64,000 nucleotides of DNA from Rhodococcus phenolicus (lineage in GTDB: Bacteria > Actinomycetota > Actinomycetes > Mycobacteriales > Mycobacteriaceae), in NCBI RefSeq assembly GCF_001646785.1, contig NZ_LRRH01000037.1:50035-114034 (forward strand), given 5' to 3'. Below, one piece after another: positions 11,926 to 20,913 of the stretch (positions within the stretch are counted from its first letter, which is position 1; each line of letters begins with the position of its first letter). The translations under genes and the position numbers were made by a program. The notes beneath the pieces were generated by a model. That model made no database searches. It worked only from the letters and a program-made list of their open reading frames with translations, and had not been told where the DNA came from.

Positions 11926-12734
11926 TGGACGCTGACGTTCAGCTCTTCTCCATGGGGTCGTGGGTGGTGGTGCTGGCGTTCGCGACGTCGTCGATCGGTT
12001 TGCTGGTCGGGCTCGTGTGCGCCAGGAAGGCACGTTTCGCCGCCACCGAACGGAGGTGGCTGTCCTGGTTGCTGCTCGCCGCCTCGGCCGCCGGTGGCGT
12101 GGGGGTGTGGCTGGCGCTGCTGCTCGCCGTCGCCGGGTTCGGGGTCACCGGCAGCGTCGTGCGTCACGATCTGCTGACCATCGCGTTCTCGCTGGCGGTG
12201 GCCCTGGTGAGCTCGTTCGTCGCGATGGTCGTCTCGGTTTCCCGGGGCGGGCATTCTCCCGGCCGGCTGCTCGGCGGCGGGCTGCTGTTCGGTGCCGGGA
12301 TCTGCGTGGTGTTCCTGTCCCTCATGTGGTCGGTGCGACTGCAGGGCACGTTCACCTTCGACACGACGTTCGTCCTCGCGACCGCCGCGGTGTCGCTCGT
12401 GGTGGCGTTCTCGTTCCTGTGGCTCGTCGAGGTCGCCGGTAGTTTCCTCCTGCGCCTGTGCGGCAGTGTCGTCACGGGCGCGGCGGTTCTCGGCGTCTAC
12501 TTCCTCGGAATGGCGGCGGTCGACGTGACGCCGGACGCCACGATGCCGATGCCCGGCGGGACCGAGTTGTTCTCGGTCCTGTTCGTTGTGTTCGTCGTCG
12601 GCATGGTGGTCATCACGGTGCCCATCGTGCTGGCCCTCATGGACCCCGATCGGGTTGCGGCGCAACTCGAGCGGGAGGCCGACCAGTGGGTGGCCGACCG
12701 CGGTGCGAACGAGGGCGGGGCCCGGGTTCCGTAG
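11925..12734 (+). CDS. Seven-helix membrane protein, MHYT-domain paralogue that has lost the MHYT motifs
   Basis: 269-residue polytopic membrane protein that aligns along its length with the MHYT protein encoded next (shared FSMGSW/FSMGTW opening, and GVGVWL against GIGIWL). The three positions that carry His in the neighbour (WLMHF, LMHYT, ALHYT) read WLALL, FLSLM and VYFLG here, so the proposed metal-binding histidines are gone. The start is GTG 11925, overlapping the TAG of the GTPase gene by one base, so it is probably translated as the fifth gene of the conservon operon. MHYT domains are thought to sense diatomic gases through copper; this copy should not bind metal that way. Confidence 0.8.
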   Translation: MDADVQLFSMGSWVVVLAFATSSIGLLVGLVCARKARFAATERRWLSWLLLAASAAGGVGVWLALLLAVAGFGVTGSVVRHDLLTIAFSLAVALVSSFVAMVVSVSRGGHSPGRLLGGGLLFGAGICVVFLSLMWSVRLQGTFTFDTTFVLATAAVSLVVAFSFLWLVEVAGSFLLRLCGSVVTGAAVLGVYFLGMAAVDVTPDATMPMPGGTELFSVLFVVFVVGMVVITVPIVLALMDPDRVAAQLEREADQWVADRGANEGGARVP

Positions 12735-12893
12735 GCGTTCCGCGTCGCGACAGCCCGCCCCTGTTTACAAACCGGTTGACTGGTATATGTTGGTCCCGCT
12801 GCCGCGGGGGGCAGAGGGCTGCAGCCCGTTTCGGCCGGTGTGGCACGTCACCACCATGCGGTTCATATTTTCGTGCCGAGGTCGAGGGTCAAG

Positions 12894-13727
12894 ATGTCGC
12901 ACGAAATGCATCACTTCTCCATGGGAACGTGGGTGCTCTTTCTCGCTTACGCCACTTCTGTCATCGGTTCGTACGTGGGCCTGTCGTGTGTCCGTCAGTC
13001 GGCCAACGCGAAGGTCGGCCAGCGTACCGGCTGGATCGCCCTGGCGGCGGTCGCGATCGGTGGTATCGGTATCTGGCTCATGCATTTCATCGGCATGATG
13101 GGGTTCGACGTCATCGGTTCGCCCGTCCGCTACGACCTGCCGTTGACGCTCTTCTCGGTGGTGCTGGCCGTCGTTGCGACCATGGTCGGTCTCTGGATTG
13201 CCGGTTTCGGGGACACGGTCCTCGACAAGATCCCGTCGGTGGCCCGGCTGCTGATCGGCGGAACGATCATGGGCCTGGCGGTGAGCCTCATGCACTACAC
13301 CGGCATGGCCGCGCTCCGCATTCAGGGCACCGTCGAACACGACACGGTGTTCGTGGTGGCATCGGTGATCATCGGTCTCGTCGCGGCGAACGCGGCGCTG
13401 TGGCTCGGCCGCGTCTCCGAGAAGTTCGTCGTGCGTATCCCGGCCGCGCTGGTCATGGGCCTCGCGGTCGTCGCGCTGCACTACACCGGCATGGCCGGTG
13501 TGGAGGTCACGGTCGATCCGACCGCGCCGAGGCCGGGAGGCATGACCGTCCTGTCGCTGTTGTTCCCCGCGTTCATCCTCGGCATCCTCGTGCTGGCCCT
13601 GTCGATCCTCGTTCTCGGCCTGACCCTGAGCCGGGCCGACGTCGAGCTCGAGGAATCCGTCGCGCGGTGGAGCGCCGGGAGCGAGAACACGACTCCCGCT
13701 GCTCCCGGCAACGTTCCGACCGTCTGA
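12894..13727 (+). CDS. MHYT-domain integral membrane sensor protein
   Basis: 277-residue, seven-helix membrane protein with three MHYT repeats (WLMHFIGMM, SLMHYTGMA, VALHYTGMA) and a short cytoplasmic tail without GGDEF, EAL or kinase domain. MHYT domains are proposed to bind copper and sense O2, NO or CO. The start is ATG 12894 with GAGGG at 12884-12888; an extension to GTG 12840 gives a non-family N-terminus. A gap of 159 bases separates it from its degenerate paralogue. With no output domain it probably signals through a partner, perhaps the conservon. Confidence 0.85.
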   Translation: MSHEMHHFSMGTWVLFLAYATSVIGSYVGLSCVRQSANAKVGQRTGWIALAAVAIGGIGIWLMHFIGMMGFDVIGSPVRYDLPLTLFSVVLAVVATMVGLWIAGFGDTVLDKIPSVARLLIGGTIMGLAVSLMHYTGMAALRIQGTVEHDTVFVVASVIIGLVAANAALWLGRVSEKFVVRIPAALVMGLAVVALHYTGMAGVEVTVDPTAPRPGGMTVLSLLFPAFILGILVLALSILVLGLTLSRADVELEESVARWSAGSENTTPAAPGNVPTV

Positions 13728-13883
13728 TCACCGGTCCCGCGGATTCCCGCGCGTAACGTGACGGAAGAAAGTGCCGTCCTTCTCGGTGTTCGCTGACCTG
13801 CACCTATAGACTCGGGTGGTTGCGAGACGTCCACCGGGCGACGGTCCCGGGCAGACGTTCGAGCCGAGTAGAAGAAGGAGCTC

Positions 13884-16388
13884 ATGACCGACACCACGTT
13901 GCCGCCGGAGGGGCCGGGGCACGACCGCATCGAGCCCGTCGACATCCAGCAGGAGATGCAGAGCAGCTACATCGATTACGCGATGAGCGTGATCGTGGGC
14001 CGCGCCCTGCCCGACGTGCGGGACGGCCTCAAGCCGGTGCACCGCCGAGTCCTGTACGCCATGTACGACAACGGTTTCCGACCGGACCGCGGTTACGTGA
14101 AGTCGGCCCGCGCCGTCGCCGAGACGATGGGCAACTACCACCCGCACGGCGACTCCTCCATCTACGACGCGCTCGTGCGACTGGCACAGCCGTGGTCGAT
14201 GCGGTACCCGCTCGTCGACGGCCAGGGCAACTTCGGTTCGCCCGGCAACGACGGTGCCGCCGCGATGCGGTACACCGAGTGCCGGCTCACGCCGCTCGCG
14301 ATGGAGATGCTCCGCGAAATCGACCACGAAACGGTCGATTTCCAGCCGAACTACGACGGCCGCACCCAGGAACCGACGGTTCTCCCCAGCCGTATCCCCA
14401 ACCTGTTGATCAACGGGTCCAACGGCATTGCGGTCGGCATGGCGACGAACATTCCGCCGCACAACCTGAACGAGGTCGCCGACGCGATCTACTGGGCGCT
14501 CGAGAACTTCGAGGCGGACGAGCAGACCACCCTCGCGGCCGTCATGGAGCGCATCAAGGGACCGGACTTCCCCACATCGGGTCTGATCGTCGGAAGCCAG
14601 GGCATCCACGATGCGTACACCACCGGTCGCGGTTCGGTGCGGATGCGCGCGGTCGTCGAGATCGAGGAGGACGCCAAGGGGCGCACCACGATCGTCGTCA
14701 CCGAGCTGCCGTACCAGGTGAACCCGGACAACCTGATCACTTCGATCGCGACCCAGGTCCGCGACGGCAAGATCGCCGGCATCTCCGACATCCACGACGA
14801 GTCCTCGGACCGTGTCGGCATGCGCATCGTGATCACGGTCCGCCGGGACGCGGTCGCGAAGGTCGTGCTCAACAACCTGTACAAGCACACGCAGCTGCAG
14901 ACCAGCTTCGGCTGCAACATGCTCTCGATCGTCGACGGGGTGCCGCGCACGCTGCGCCTCGACCAGATGATCCGGTACTACGTGACCCACCAGATCGAGG
15001 TCGTCGTCCGCAGGACCCGGTACCTGCTGCGCAAGGCAGAGGAACGCGCCCACATCCTGCGCGGTCTGGTCAAGGCGCTCGACGCGCTCGACGAGGTCAT
15101 CGCCCTCATCCGCCGTTCGCAGACGGTCGATATCGCCCGTTCGGGCCTGATGGACCTGCTCACCGTCGACGAGATCCAGGCCGACGCGATCCTCGCGATG
15201 CAGCTGCGCCGCCTCGCCGCGCTCGAGCGTCAGAAGATCATCGACGAACTGGCCGAGATCGAGCGCGAGATCGACGACTACAAGGACATCCTGGCGAAGC
15301 CCGAGCGGCAGCGCGCGATCGTCCGTGACGAGCTGAAGGAAGTCGTCGACAAGTACGGTGATGCGCGCCGCACCAAGATCATCGCGTCGGACGGCGACGT
15401 GTCCGACGAGGACCTCATCGCGCGCGAGGATGTCGTCGTCACGATCACCGAGACCGGCTACGCCAAGCGCACCAAGACCGATCTGTACCGGTCGCAGAAG
15501 CGCGGCGGCAAGGGCGTCAAGGGCGCCGAGCTCAAGCAGGACGACATCGTGAAGAACTTCTTCATCACGTCGACCCACGACTGGCTGCTGTTCTTCACCA
15601 CCAAGGGCCGGGTGTACCGGGCGAAGGCGTACGAGCTGCCCGAGGCCAGCCGTACCGCCCGCGGCCAGCACGTCGCGAATCTGCTGGCGTTCCAGCCGGA
15701 CGAGCGCATCCAGGGTGTGATCCGCATCAAGACGTACGAGGACGCCCCGTACCTGGTGCTGGCCACCCGCAACGGCCTGGTCAAGAAGTCGCGCCTGGCG
15801 GACTTCGATTCGAACCGGTCCGGCGGCATCGTCGCGATCAACCTGCGCGACGAGGACGAGCTCGTCGGTGCCGTGTTGTGCTCCTCCGACGACGATCTGC
15901 TGCTCGTGTCGGAGCAGGGACAGTCGATCCGGTTCTCGGCGACGGACGAGGCACTGCGGCCGATGGGTCGCGCGACGTCCGGTGTGCAGGGTATGCGCTT
16001 CAACGGGGACGACAAGCTGCTGTCGCTCAACGTGGTCCGCGAGGGAACGTATCTGCTGGTCGCGACGTCCGGTGGCTACTCCAAGCGCACGCCGATGGAG
16101 GATTACCCGGTCCAGGGCCGCGGCGGTAAGGGCGTCTTGACGATCCAATACGACCGCAAGCGTGGCACCCTGGTCGGAGCGCTCATCGTGGACGATGTCG
16201 ACGAGCTCTACGCGATCACCTCGGGCGGTGGGGTCATTCGTACCGCTGCCAAGCAGGTGCGCAAGGCCGGTCGCCAGACGAAGGGTGTCCGGTTGATGAA
16301 CCTGGCCGAGGGTGACACGTTGCTGGCGATCGCACGCAACGCCGATGAGCCCGAGGAGGGCGCCACACCAGATGCGAAGGAGTCGTAA
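13884..16388 (+). CDS. gyrA: DNA gyrase subunit A
   Basis: 834-residue cleavage-religation subunit of gyrase. The catalytic tyrosine is Tyr130 in [10 protein letters not shown]. The quinolone-resistance region reads [18 protein letters not shown], with Ser91-Ser92 where M. tuberculosis has Ala90-Ser91. The C-terminal half carries the beta-pinwheel with the GyrA-box QKRGGKG. ATG 13884 has AAGGAG a few bases upstream. The 156-base gap after the MHYT gene contains TATAGA at 13805-13810, a possible -10, so gyrA may have its own promoter. The next gene starts one base after the stop. Confidence 0.97.
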   Translation: MTDTTLPPEGPGHDRIEPVDIQQEMQSSYIDYAMSVIVGRALPDVRDGLKPVHRRVLYAMYDNGFRPDRGYVKSARAVAETMGNYHPHGDSSIYDALVRLAQPWSMRYPLVDGQGNFGSPGNDGAAAMRYTECRLTPLAMEMLREIDHETVDFQPNYDGRTQEPTVLPSRIPNLLINGSNGIAVGMATNIPPHNLNEVADAIYWALENFEADEQTTLAAVMERIKGPDFPTSGLIVGSQGIHDAYTTGRGSVRMRAVVEIEEDAKGRTTIVVTELPYQVNPDNLITSIATQVRDGKIAGISDIHDESSDRVGMRIVITVRRDAVAKVVLNNLYKHTQLQTSFGCNMLSIVDGVPRTLRLDQMIRYYVTHQIEVVVRRTRYLLRKAEERAHILRGLVKALDALDEVIALIRRSQTVDIARSGLMDLLTVDEIQADAILAMQLRRLAALERQKIIDELAEIEREIDDYKDILAKPERQRAIVRDELKEVVDKYGDARRTKIIASDGDVSDEDLIAREDVVVTITETGYAKRTKTDLYRSQKRGGKGVKGAELKQDDIVKNFFITSTHDWLLFFTTKGRVYRAKAYELPEASRTARGQHVANLLAFQPDERIQGVIRIKTYEDAPYLVLATRNGLVKKSRLADFDSNRSGGIVAINLRDEDELVGAVLCSSDDDLLLVSEQGQSIRFSATDEALRPMGRATSGVQGMRFNGDDKLLSLNVVREGTYLLVATSGGYSKRTPMEDYPVQGRGGKGVLTIQYDRKRGTLVGALIVDDVDELYAITSGGGVIRTAAKQVRKAGRQTKGVRLMNLAEGDTLLAIARNADEPEEGATPDAKES

Positions 16389-17573
16389 GTGAGCACTCCC
16401 CAAGGACCGAACGGTGCCGAGAAGGGGTCCCCGGCACCGAAGCGCCCTAACGGGCAGGAGACGGAGAACGCTCCGGCCAAGCCGGACGCCGTGAAGCCGG
16501 CGTCTGCGAAGACGTCGGGCACCGCACCTGTTCCGGATGCTCCGAAGGCCCCCGCGGGCCCGACCGCACAGTCCCCGGCGGCGAAGCAGGCACCGGCGGG
16601 TCCGGCTCCGAAGTCGGACGGTGCCGGCACGGCATCGGACAAGCCCGCATCGCCCGCCGACAAGCCGGTGCAAGTCGGTGGCACCGAGCAGACTGCGCAG
16701 CCGAACCCGGCCGCGCAGACGACGCCCACGGTCCGGCAGCCGGCGGACAAGGGCGTGAAGCCGGCGCAGCGCCCGGCGTCCGGTGGCCAGGCGCCGCCGT
16801 GGCAGCGGGGCCAGCAGACGTCGTCCGCGCCGCAGAGCACGCCGCAGACGAACCTGCCGGGCCGCGGTCAGGGTGTCGACCGGACGGTCACGGGGAACGC
16901 GGCTCCACAGCGCGGGGCGGCGCAACCGGTGAAGCCGGCAGGCGGGGCTCCGCGGCCGTCTCAGGGTGCCCCGACGACACCTGCACGACCGGTCGTGACC
17001 GGTACGGCGGCTCCGTCCGCGGCGAAGGCCAAGTCGGCCGTGATCGACGGGCCGACACGGCACATCGAACGCAAGGATCTCGCGAAGGATCTGCCGGACC
17101 TGTCGACGGTGAAGCATCCGCTTCCGGCCGCGGCACCGGTGGCGGTGGAGTCCTCCCACGCCACGACTGCCGCGCCGGCCGCGTCGGCAGCCGCCGCGGC
17201 GGTGCCGATGGCGGGGGATCCGTTGCGCGCGACCGTCCAGGTACGTCGTATCGATCCGTGGTCGATGCTGAAGATGTCCTCCGTGATTTCCCTCTCACTG
17301 TTCTTCGTGTGGATGGTCGCGGTGGGCCTGCTCTACGGCATCCTCGCCGGAATGGGCGTGTGGGAGCGTCTGAACAGCGCATTCACCGACATCGTCTCCG
17401 AATCGGGTAGTGGGGGCCTGATCACCGCGGGTCAGGTCTTCGGCTACGCCACGGTGATCGGCCTGGCCAACACCATCCTGCTGACGGCCATGGCGACGCT
17501 CGGTGCGTTCATCTACAACCTCTGCACCGATCTCGTCGGCGGTGTGCAGGTCACACTCGCAGACCCGGACTGA
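16389..17573 (+). CDS. DUF3566 transmembrane protein (Rv0007-like)
   Basis: 394-residue protein found downstream of gyrA throughout the Mycobacteriales. The first 270 residues are a low-complexity Ala/Pro/Lys-rich cytoplasmic region; the DUF3566 domain occupies the C-terminus with two membrane helices, around SLSLFFVWMVAVGLLYGI and near VIGLANTILLTAMATLGAF, ending in DLVGGVQVTLAD. GTG 16389 directly follows the gyrA stop and AAGGAG overlaps the end of gyrA, so the two are cotranscribed. Its function is not established. Confidence 0.88.
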   Translation: MSTPQGPNGAEKGSPAPKRPNGQETENAPAKPDAVKPASAKTSGTAPVPDAPKAPAGPTAQSPAAKQAPAGPAPKSDGAGTASDKPASPADKPVQVGGTEQTAQPNPAAQTTPTVRQPADKGVKPAQRPASGGQAPPWQRGQQTSSAPQSTPQTNLPGRGQGVDRTVTGNAAPQRGAAQPVKPAGGAPRPSQGAPTTPARPVVTGTAAPSAAKAKSAVIDGPTRHIERKDLAKDLPDLSTVKHPLPAAAPVAVESSHATTAAPAASAAAAAVPMAGDPLRATVQVRRIDPWSMLKMSSVISLSLFFVWMVAVGLLYGILAGMGVWERLNSAFTDIVSESGSGGLITAGQVFGYATVIGLANTILLTAMATLGAFIYNLCTDLVGGVQVTLADPD

Positions 17574-17588
17574 ACTGGGAAAACGCTG

Positions 17589-17627
17589 CCCCGCCGGACC
17601 GATTTTGTTGTTCGCGGTTCGGTGGGG
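17589..17627 (+). terminator. Terminator of the gyrA-DUF3566 operon
   Basis: CCCCGCCGGACCG (17589-17601) pairs over 13 positions (two G-U) with CGGTTCGGTGGGG (17615-17627) around a T-rich 13-base loop, 16 bases after the DUF3566 stop and 21 bases before tRNA-Ile. No T-run follows. Confidence 0.6.
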
Positions 17628-17648
17628 TAGTGTTCCGAATCGGTTCGA

Positions 17649-17722
17649 GGGCCTATAGCTCAGGCGGTTAGAGCGCTTCGCTGATAACGAAGAGGTCGGA
17701 GGTTCAAGTCCTCCTAGGCCCA
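17649..17722 (+). tRNA. tRNA-Ile (GAU)
   Basis: 74-nt cloverleaf: acceptor GGGCCTA/TAGGCCC, anticodon stem CTTCG/CGAAG with loop CTGATAA giving anticodon GAU, T-arm GGAGG-TTCAAGT-CCTCC and discriminator A. CCA is not encoded. Position downstream of gyrA and before tRNA-Ala is typical of this group. Confidence 0.97.
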
Positions 17723-17748
17723 CTCCCCGTGCCGAAAGGGCAGCCAGC

Positions 17749-17850
17749 ATGAAGGTTCTCGCACTCGTGGGGACCGCGGTGCTGGTGGTCATCGGAATCG
17801 CTCGGATGCTTCGGAGCGAGGACGAATGGCACGAGGTCACCAGCCGCTGA
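17749..17850 (+). CDS. DLW-39 family small protein
   Basis: A 33-residue protein, too short for most gene callers, beginning MKVLALVGTAVLVVIGIARM and ending EDEWHEVTSR. The hydrophobic N-terminal half with an acidic D-x-W motif near the C-terminus fits the actinobacterial DLW-39 family, whose members are about 39 residues. The gene sits between tRNA-Ile and tRNA-Ala; GAAAGGG at 17734-17740 is a plausible ribosome site. Function unknown; the hydrophobic stretch suggests membrane association. Confidence 0.75.
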   Translation: MKVLALVGTAVLVVIGIARMLRSEDEWHEVTSR

Positions 17851-17858
17851 CGGCGGAC

Positions 17859-17931
17859 GGGGCCTTAGCTCAGTTGGTAGAGCGCTGCCTTTGCAAGGCA
17901 GATGTCAGGAGTTCGAATCTCCTAGGCTCCA
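17859..17931 (+). tRNA. tRNA-Ala (UGC)
   Basis: 73-nt cloverleaf: acceptor GGGGCCT/AGGCTCC (one G-U), D-arm AGCTCAGTTGGTAGAGC, anticodon stem CTGCC/GGCAG with loop TTTGCAA (anticodon UGC), T-arm AGGAG-TTCGAAT-CTCCT and discriminator A. CCA is not encoded. Confidence 0.97.
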
Positions 17932-17951
17932 CAATCGCGATATGCAGTTCG

Positions 17952-17983
17952 AGGGCGTTTTCCGGGTAACCGGGAGGCGCCCT
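17952..17983 (+). terminator. Terminator after tRNA-Ala
   Basis: AGGGCG (17952-17957) pairs with CGCCCT (17978-17983), enclosing an inner CCGG-GTAA-CCGG hairpin, and is followed by TTCTGCTTGTT. It lies 20 bases after tRNA-Ala and could also serve the convergent pirin gene. Confidence 0.6.
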
Positions 17984-18067
17984 TTCTGCTTGTTCGGGCA
18001 TCTGCCGGGCGCCCAGCCGTCCGCTGCCTCGATCGCACGAGCGGACGACCGGGAACCGCGCGAACGT

Positions 18068-19057
18068 CTACCGGGGATTCCGTCGCGGGCGTAGCTGCGC
18101 GTTCGGCAGACCGGGGGCGGGAAGCCTCGCGACCTTCCCCGTGTAGCCCTCGACCCGTCCGAACTGTTCCGATTCGCGCTGCCAGGCGTCGCGGAAACGG
18201 ACGATCTCGTCGTGGCTGCGGCCCACGAAGTTCCACCACATGACGATCTCCTCGCCGAACGGGGTGCCGCCGAGCAGGACCACGCGGGCGGGGGCGTCGG
18301 TGAGGTTCGTCAGGGTCAGCGACGTCACGCCCGTGCCCACGTAGCCGAGCATGCTGCGCGACAGTTGCGTGCCGCCGAGGCGGACGGTGCCGGTGTCGAC
18401 GAGGACGCCGTGCTCGAACGTCGCATCGACGTCCAGCACCAGTTCGGCACCCGCGTCGAGGGTGATCTCGGCACCGAGCAGCGGGGTGAACGTCTCCACC
18501 GGTGAGGTGACGCCGAACAAGGAGCCGAGGAACACCTTCGCGGTGGCCCCGGGCAGGACCGTCGTCTCGGGGGCGTGGTGCTGGAAGTTGCGGGGAGCGT
18601 CGCGGGCGCTGTCGGGAAGCGCGACCCACAACTGGACCCCGTGCAGCGTGGTGGTGTCCTGGGTGGAGACCTCGGAGTGGCAGATGCCGTGGCCGCCGGT
18701 CATCAGGTTGACCTCGCCGGGCCGGACCATCGCGTGCACGCCGTGACTGTCGCGGTGCTCGATCTCGCCGGTGAACAGCCAGCTCACCGTCTGCAGCCCG
18801 GTGTGCGGGTGCGGGGCCACGTCCATGCCGCCCGTCGCGGCGACGTCGTCGGGGCCGTAATGGTCGGCGAAGCACCATGCGCCGATGAGGGACCGTTGCC
18901 GCTGGGGGAGGGTCCGCCGGACCGGCATCGCGCGCGGGCCTCCGAGCGGCACCTCACGCGAGGTGATGATCTCGACGCGGGGGTGACCGGCCTCGTCGCG
19001 GGGGCACGGACCGGTCCCGCAGGTGGTCTCGACAGGGTGTACATCGGCATTGCTCAT
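18068..19057 (-). CDS. Pirin family protein
   Basis: 329-residue bicupin. The N-terminal cupin has the pirin metal ligands in APHPHTGLQTVSWLF and GGHGICHSE, and the C-terminal half carries the second cupin with GTPFGEEIVMWWNFVGRS. Bacterial pirins are iron proteins; some have quercetin dioxygenase activity and others are regulatory. ATG 19057 lies 29 bases from the divergent AhpD-like gene, so the two share a very short promoter region and may be leaderless. Function beyond the family is not shown by the sequence. Confidence 0.9.
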   Translation of the reverse strand: MSNADVHPVETTCGTGPCPRDEAGHPRVEIITSREVPLGGPRAMPVRRTLPQRQRSLIGAWCFADHYGPDDVAATGGMDVAPHPHTGLQTVSWLFTGEIEHRDSHGVHAMVRPGEVNLMTGGHGICHSEVSTQDTTTLHGVQLWVALPDSARDAPRNFQHHAPETTVLPGATAKVFLGSLFGVTSPVETFTPLLGAEITLDAGAELVLDVDATFEHGVLVDTGTVRLGGTQLSRSMLGYVGTGVTSLTLTNLTDAPARVVLLGGTPFGEEIVMWWNFVGRSHDEIVRFRDAWQRESEQFGRVEGYTGKVARLPAPGLPNAQLRPRRNPR

Positions 19058-19086
19058 TCTTCGAGCCTGCCACCGATCGGTCGCCG

Positions 19087-19578
19087 ATGGCCGACAATCG
19101 AACCGTGTCGAACCCCGAGCGTATCCCGATCGACAAGCAGAGCCGTGCGGTGTACCGCGCCCAGGTCGCCGTGGCGGTCGCGGTGCGGGACGCGGTCGCC
19201 GAGGCCGGCCTGGACCGCGTACTCGTCGAGCTGGTGAACCTGCGGGTCTCGCAGATCAACGGGTGCGCGTACTGCCTGGACGTGCACACCCGCGACGCGC
19301 TGAAGGGCGGTGAGAAGCCGCAACGCATCGCGGTGCTGCGGGCGTGGCGGGACACCGAGCTGTTCAGCGATACCGAGCGGGCCGCGCTGGAACTGGCCGA
19401 GACCGTGACGACGCTGCCGTCGTCGTACGAGCAGGACCGCGCCTACGCCGAGGCGCGCCGTCACCTGACCGACGATCAGTTCTCGGCGATCGTGTGGGTC
19501 GCGATCGCGATGAACGCCTTCAACCGGGTGTCGATCGTCAGCCGGCACCGCGTCGACCCCGCGTCCTGGAAATCCTGA
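19087..19578 (+). CDS. Carboxymuconolactone decarboxylase family protein (AhpD-like)
   Basis: 163-residue all-helical protein of the AhpD/CMD superfamily with the redox motif CAYCLDVH, which marks the alkylhydroperoxidase-like subgroup rather than a lactone decarboxylase. It probably reduces peroxides with a thiol partner. ATG 19087 gives MADNRTVSNPER; GTG 19105 (MSNPERIPIDK) is an equally good start, and neither has a clear ribosome site. It is divergent from the pirin gene. A parS site follows 13 bases after the stop. Confidence 0.85.
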   Translation: MADNRTVSNPERIPIDKQSRAVYRAQVAVAVAVRDAVAEAGLDRVLVELVNLRVSQINGCAYCLDVHTRDALKGGEKPQRIAVLRAWRDTELFSDTERAALELAETVTTLPSSYEQDRAYAEARRHLTDDQFSAIVWVAIAMNAFNRVSIVSRHRVDPASWKS

Positions 19579-19591
19579 GCCGGACGAACGT

Positions 19592-19611
19592 GTTGTTTCA
19601 CGTGAAACAAC
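19592..19611. other. parS: parS centromere site (ParB binding)
   Basis: A perfect 20-base palindrome GTTGTTTCACGTGAAACAAC whose core TGTTTCACGTGAAACA at 19594-19609 is the universal bacterial parS consensus. It lies between the convergent AhpD-like and TetR genes, about 19 kb from oriC, where parS sites are expected. As a palindrome it could also act as a terminator, but the exact consensus makes parS the better reading. Confidence 0.93.
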
Positions 19612-19613
19612 GC

Positions 19614-20198
19614 TCAGGGTGAGGTGCGTTCCGACCCCAGCGCGGCCAGATTCCGGATGGTGTCGAGCACGTCGTCCAGGCTCCGGCCGGCCTCGATCAG
19701 TTCGGTGCCTTTGTAGACGAGCGCGTTGATGAACTCCGCGGTCAGCTCCGGGTCGGGCCTGCCCTGTTCGCGCAGCGCGTCGAGCAGGGGGAGCACCAGC
19801 TCCTGGTGCAGCGCGTGCATCCGCTCGTTCGTGAACGCCTGCGGAGTGAAGGTCGCGAGAACCCCGATGACCGCGTGCTCGCCGTCGGCGACGAGCCGCA
19901 GGTTCACCTCGATGTACGCGAGGACCCGTTCGGCCGGATCGTCGGCCGCGTTCATCGCCGCGACGATCTTGGCGTTCCAGCGGGGAAACATGTCCTCGAC
20001 GACCGCGCGCAGCAGGTCGTCGCGCGATCCGAAATAGTGGTAGACGCTGGATCGGGCCAGACCCGCCCGCACCGCGACCTCGCCGAGGGACGGTGCCCGG
20101 TCCGGGGTTTCCGACAGCAGTTCGAGCGCGGCGTCGAGGAGGGCCCGGCGTTGCGCGGCGCGGTGTTCGACGACCGTCGCCGCGGAGATCTTCGGCAC
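19614..20198 (-). CDS. TetR/AcrR family transcriptional regulator
   Basis: 194-residue repressor with the N-terminal helix-turn-helix around SLGEVAVRAGLARSSVYHYF followed by FGSRDDLLRAV, and a C-terminal ligand domain. The start is GTG 20198 (MPKISAATVVEH) behind GAGGAGGG; the longer in-frame ORF overlaps the ABC gene in another frame. It is the last gene of an operon with the ABC permease and ATPase upstream (28-base gap), so it probably controls that exporter, likely through the phased repeats at 22081-22123. Confidence 0.88.
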   Translation of the reverse strand: MPKISAATVVEHRAAQRRALLDAALELLSETPDRAPSLGEVAVRAGLARSSVYHYFGSRDDLLRAVVEDMFPRWNAKIVAAMNAADDPAERVLAYIEVNLRLVADGEHAVIGVLATFTPQAFTNERMHALHQELVLPLLDALREQGRPDPELTAEFINALVYKGTELIEAGRSLDDVLDTIRNLAALGSERTSP

Positions 20199-20226
20199 GG
20201 ACCCTCCTCTCGTATCGGGCGGGTCG

Positions 20227-20913
20227 TCAGTCGTGCGGCCGGAGCCCGCCGTCGACCATTTCGAGGACCCGATCGCAGTGCTCGAGCACGTCGTGATCGT
20301 GCGTGACCATGATCGTAGCGACCCCGGCACCGTGGGTTTCACGGGCGAGCAGTTCCACGACCTCGTGGCTGCGTCTGCGGTCCAGCGCCGCCGTCGGTTC
20401 GTCGACGAGCAGCAGCGAGGGCCGTCCCATGAGGGCCCGTGCGATACCGACGCGCTGACGTTCGCCACCCGACAACTGCCCGGGCCGGCGGCCGGCCCGG
20501 TGGCTCATGCCGACGGATTCGAGAAGCTGGTCGGGGTCGCGTCCGGCACGGCCGGTGATCTTCTCGACGAGCCGGAGCTGGTCGCGCGCGTCGAGGGCGG
20601 GGATCAGGTTCCCGGACTGGAACACGAATCCGATGCGTTCCCGGCGCAACCGGGTGAGCTCGCGCGCCTTCAGGTCGGTGACGACGACGTCGTCGACGGT
20701 GACGGTGCCGGAGGTGGGCCTGGCCAGCCCGCCCGCGACCGCGAGGAGGCTGGACTTGCCGGCGCCGGACGGGCCGACGATCGCGACGAGTTCCCCGGCC
20801 GCGACCTCGAGGGTCACGTGGTCGAGGGCGTGCACGGTGCTGTCGCCGTCACCGAAGCGCAGGCAGGTGTCGGTCAGCGCCAGTCCGGCGCGGGTGCTGG
20901 TTGTGGCGGTCAA
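20227..20913 (-). CDS. ABC transporter ATP-binding protein (MacB/LolD type)
   Basis: 228-residue ATPase with Walker A GPSGAGKSS, Q-loop FVFQSGNL, signature LSGGERQR, Walker B LLLVDEPTAALD and switch His in VTHDHDV, all typical of MacB/LolD-like exporters that work with FtsX-type permeases. The start is TTG 20913: its first bases overlap the permease stop (TTGA) and GGGAG lies just upstream. It pairs with the permease encoded immediately before it. The substrate is unknown. Confidence 0.92.
   Translation of the reverse strand: MTATTSTRAGLALTDTCLRFGDGDSTVHALDHVTLEVAAGELVAIVGPSGAGKSSLLAVAGGLARPTSGTVTVDDVVVTDLKARELTRLRRERIGFVFQSGNLIPALDARDQLRLVEKITGRAGRDPDQLLESVGMSHRAGRRPGQLSGGERQRVGIARALMGRPSLLLVDEPTAALDRRRSHEVVELLARETHGAGVATIMVTHDHDVLEHCDRVLEMVDGGLRPHD

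Noticed and set aside
13728..17159. 1143-codon open frame on the minus strand opposite gyrA and the DUF3566 gene
   Set aside because: Antisense shadow of two clear genes, with low-complexity Arg/Leu sequence.
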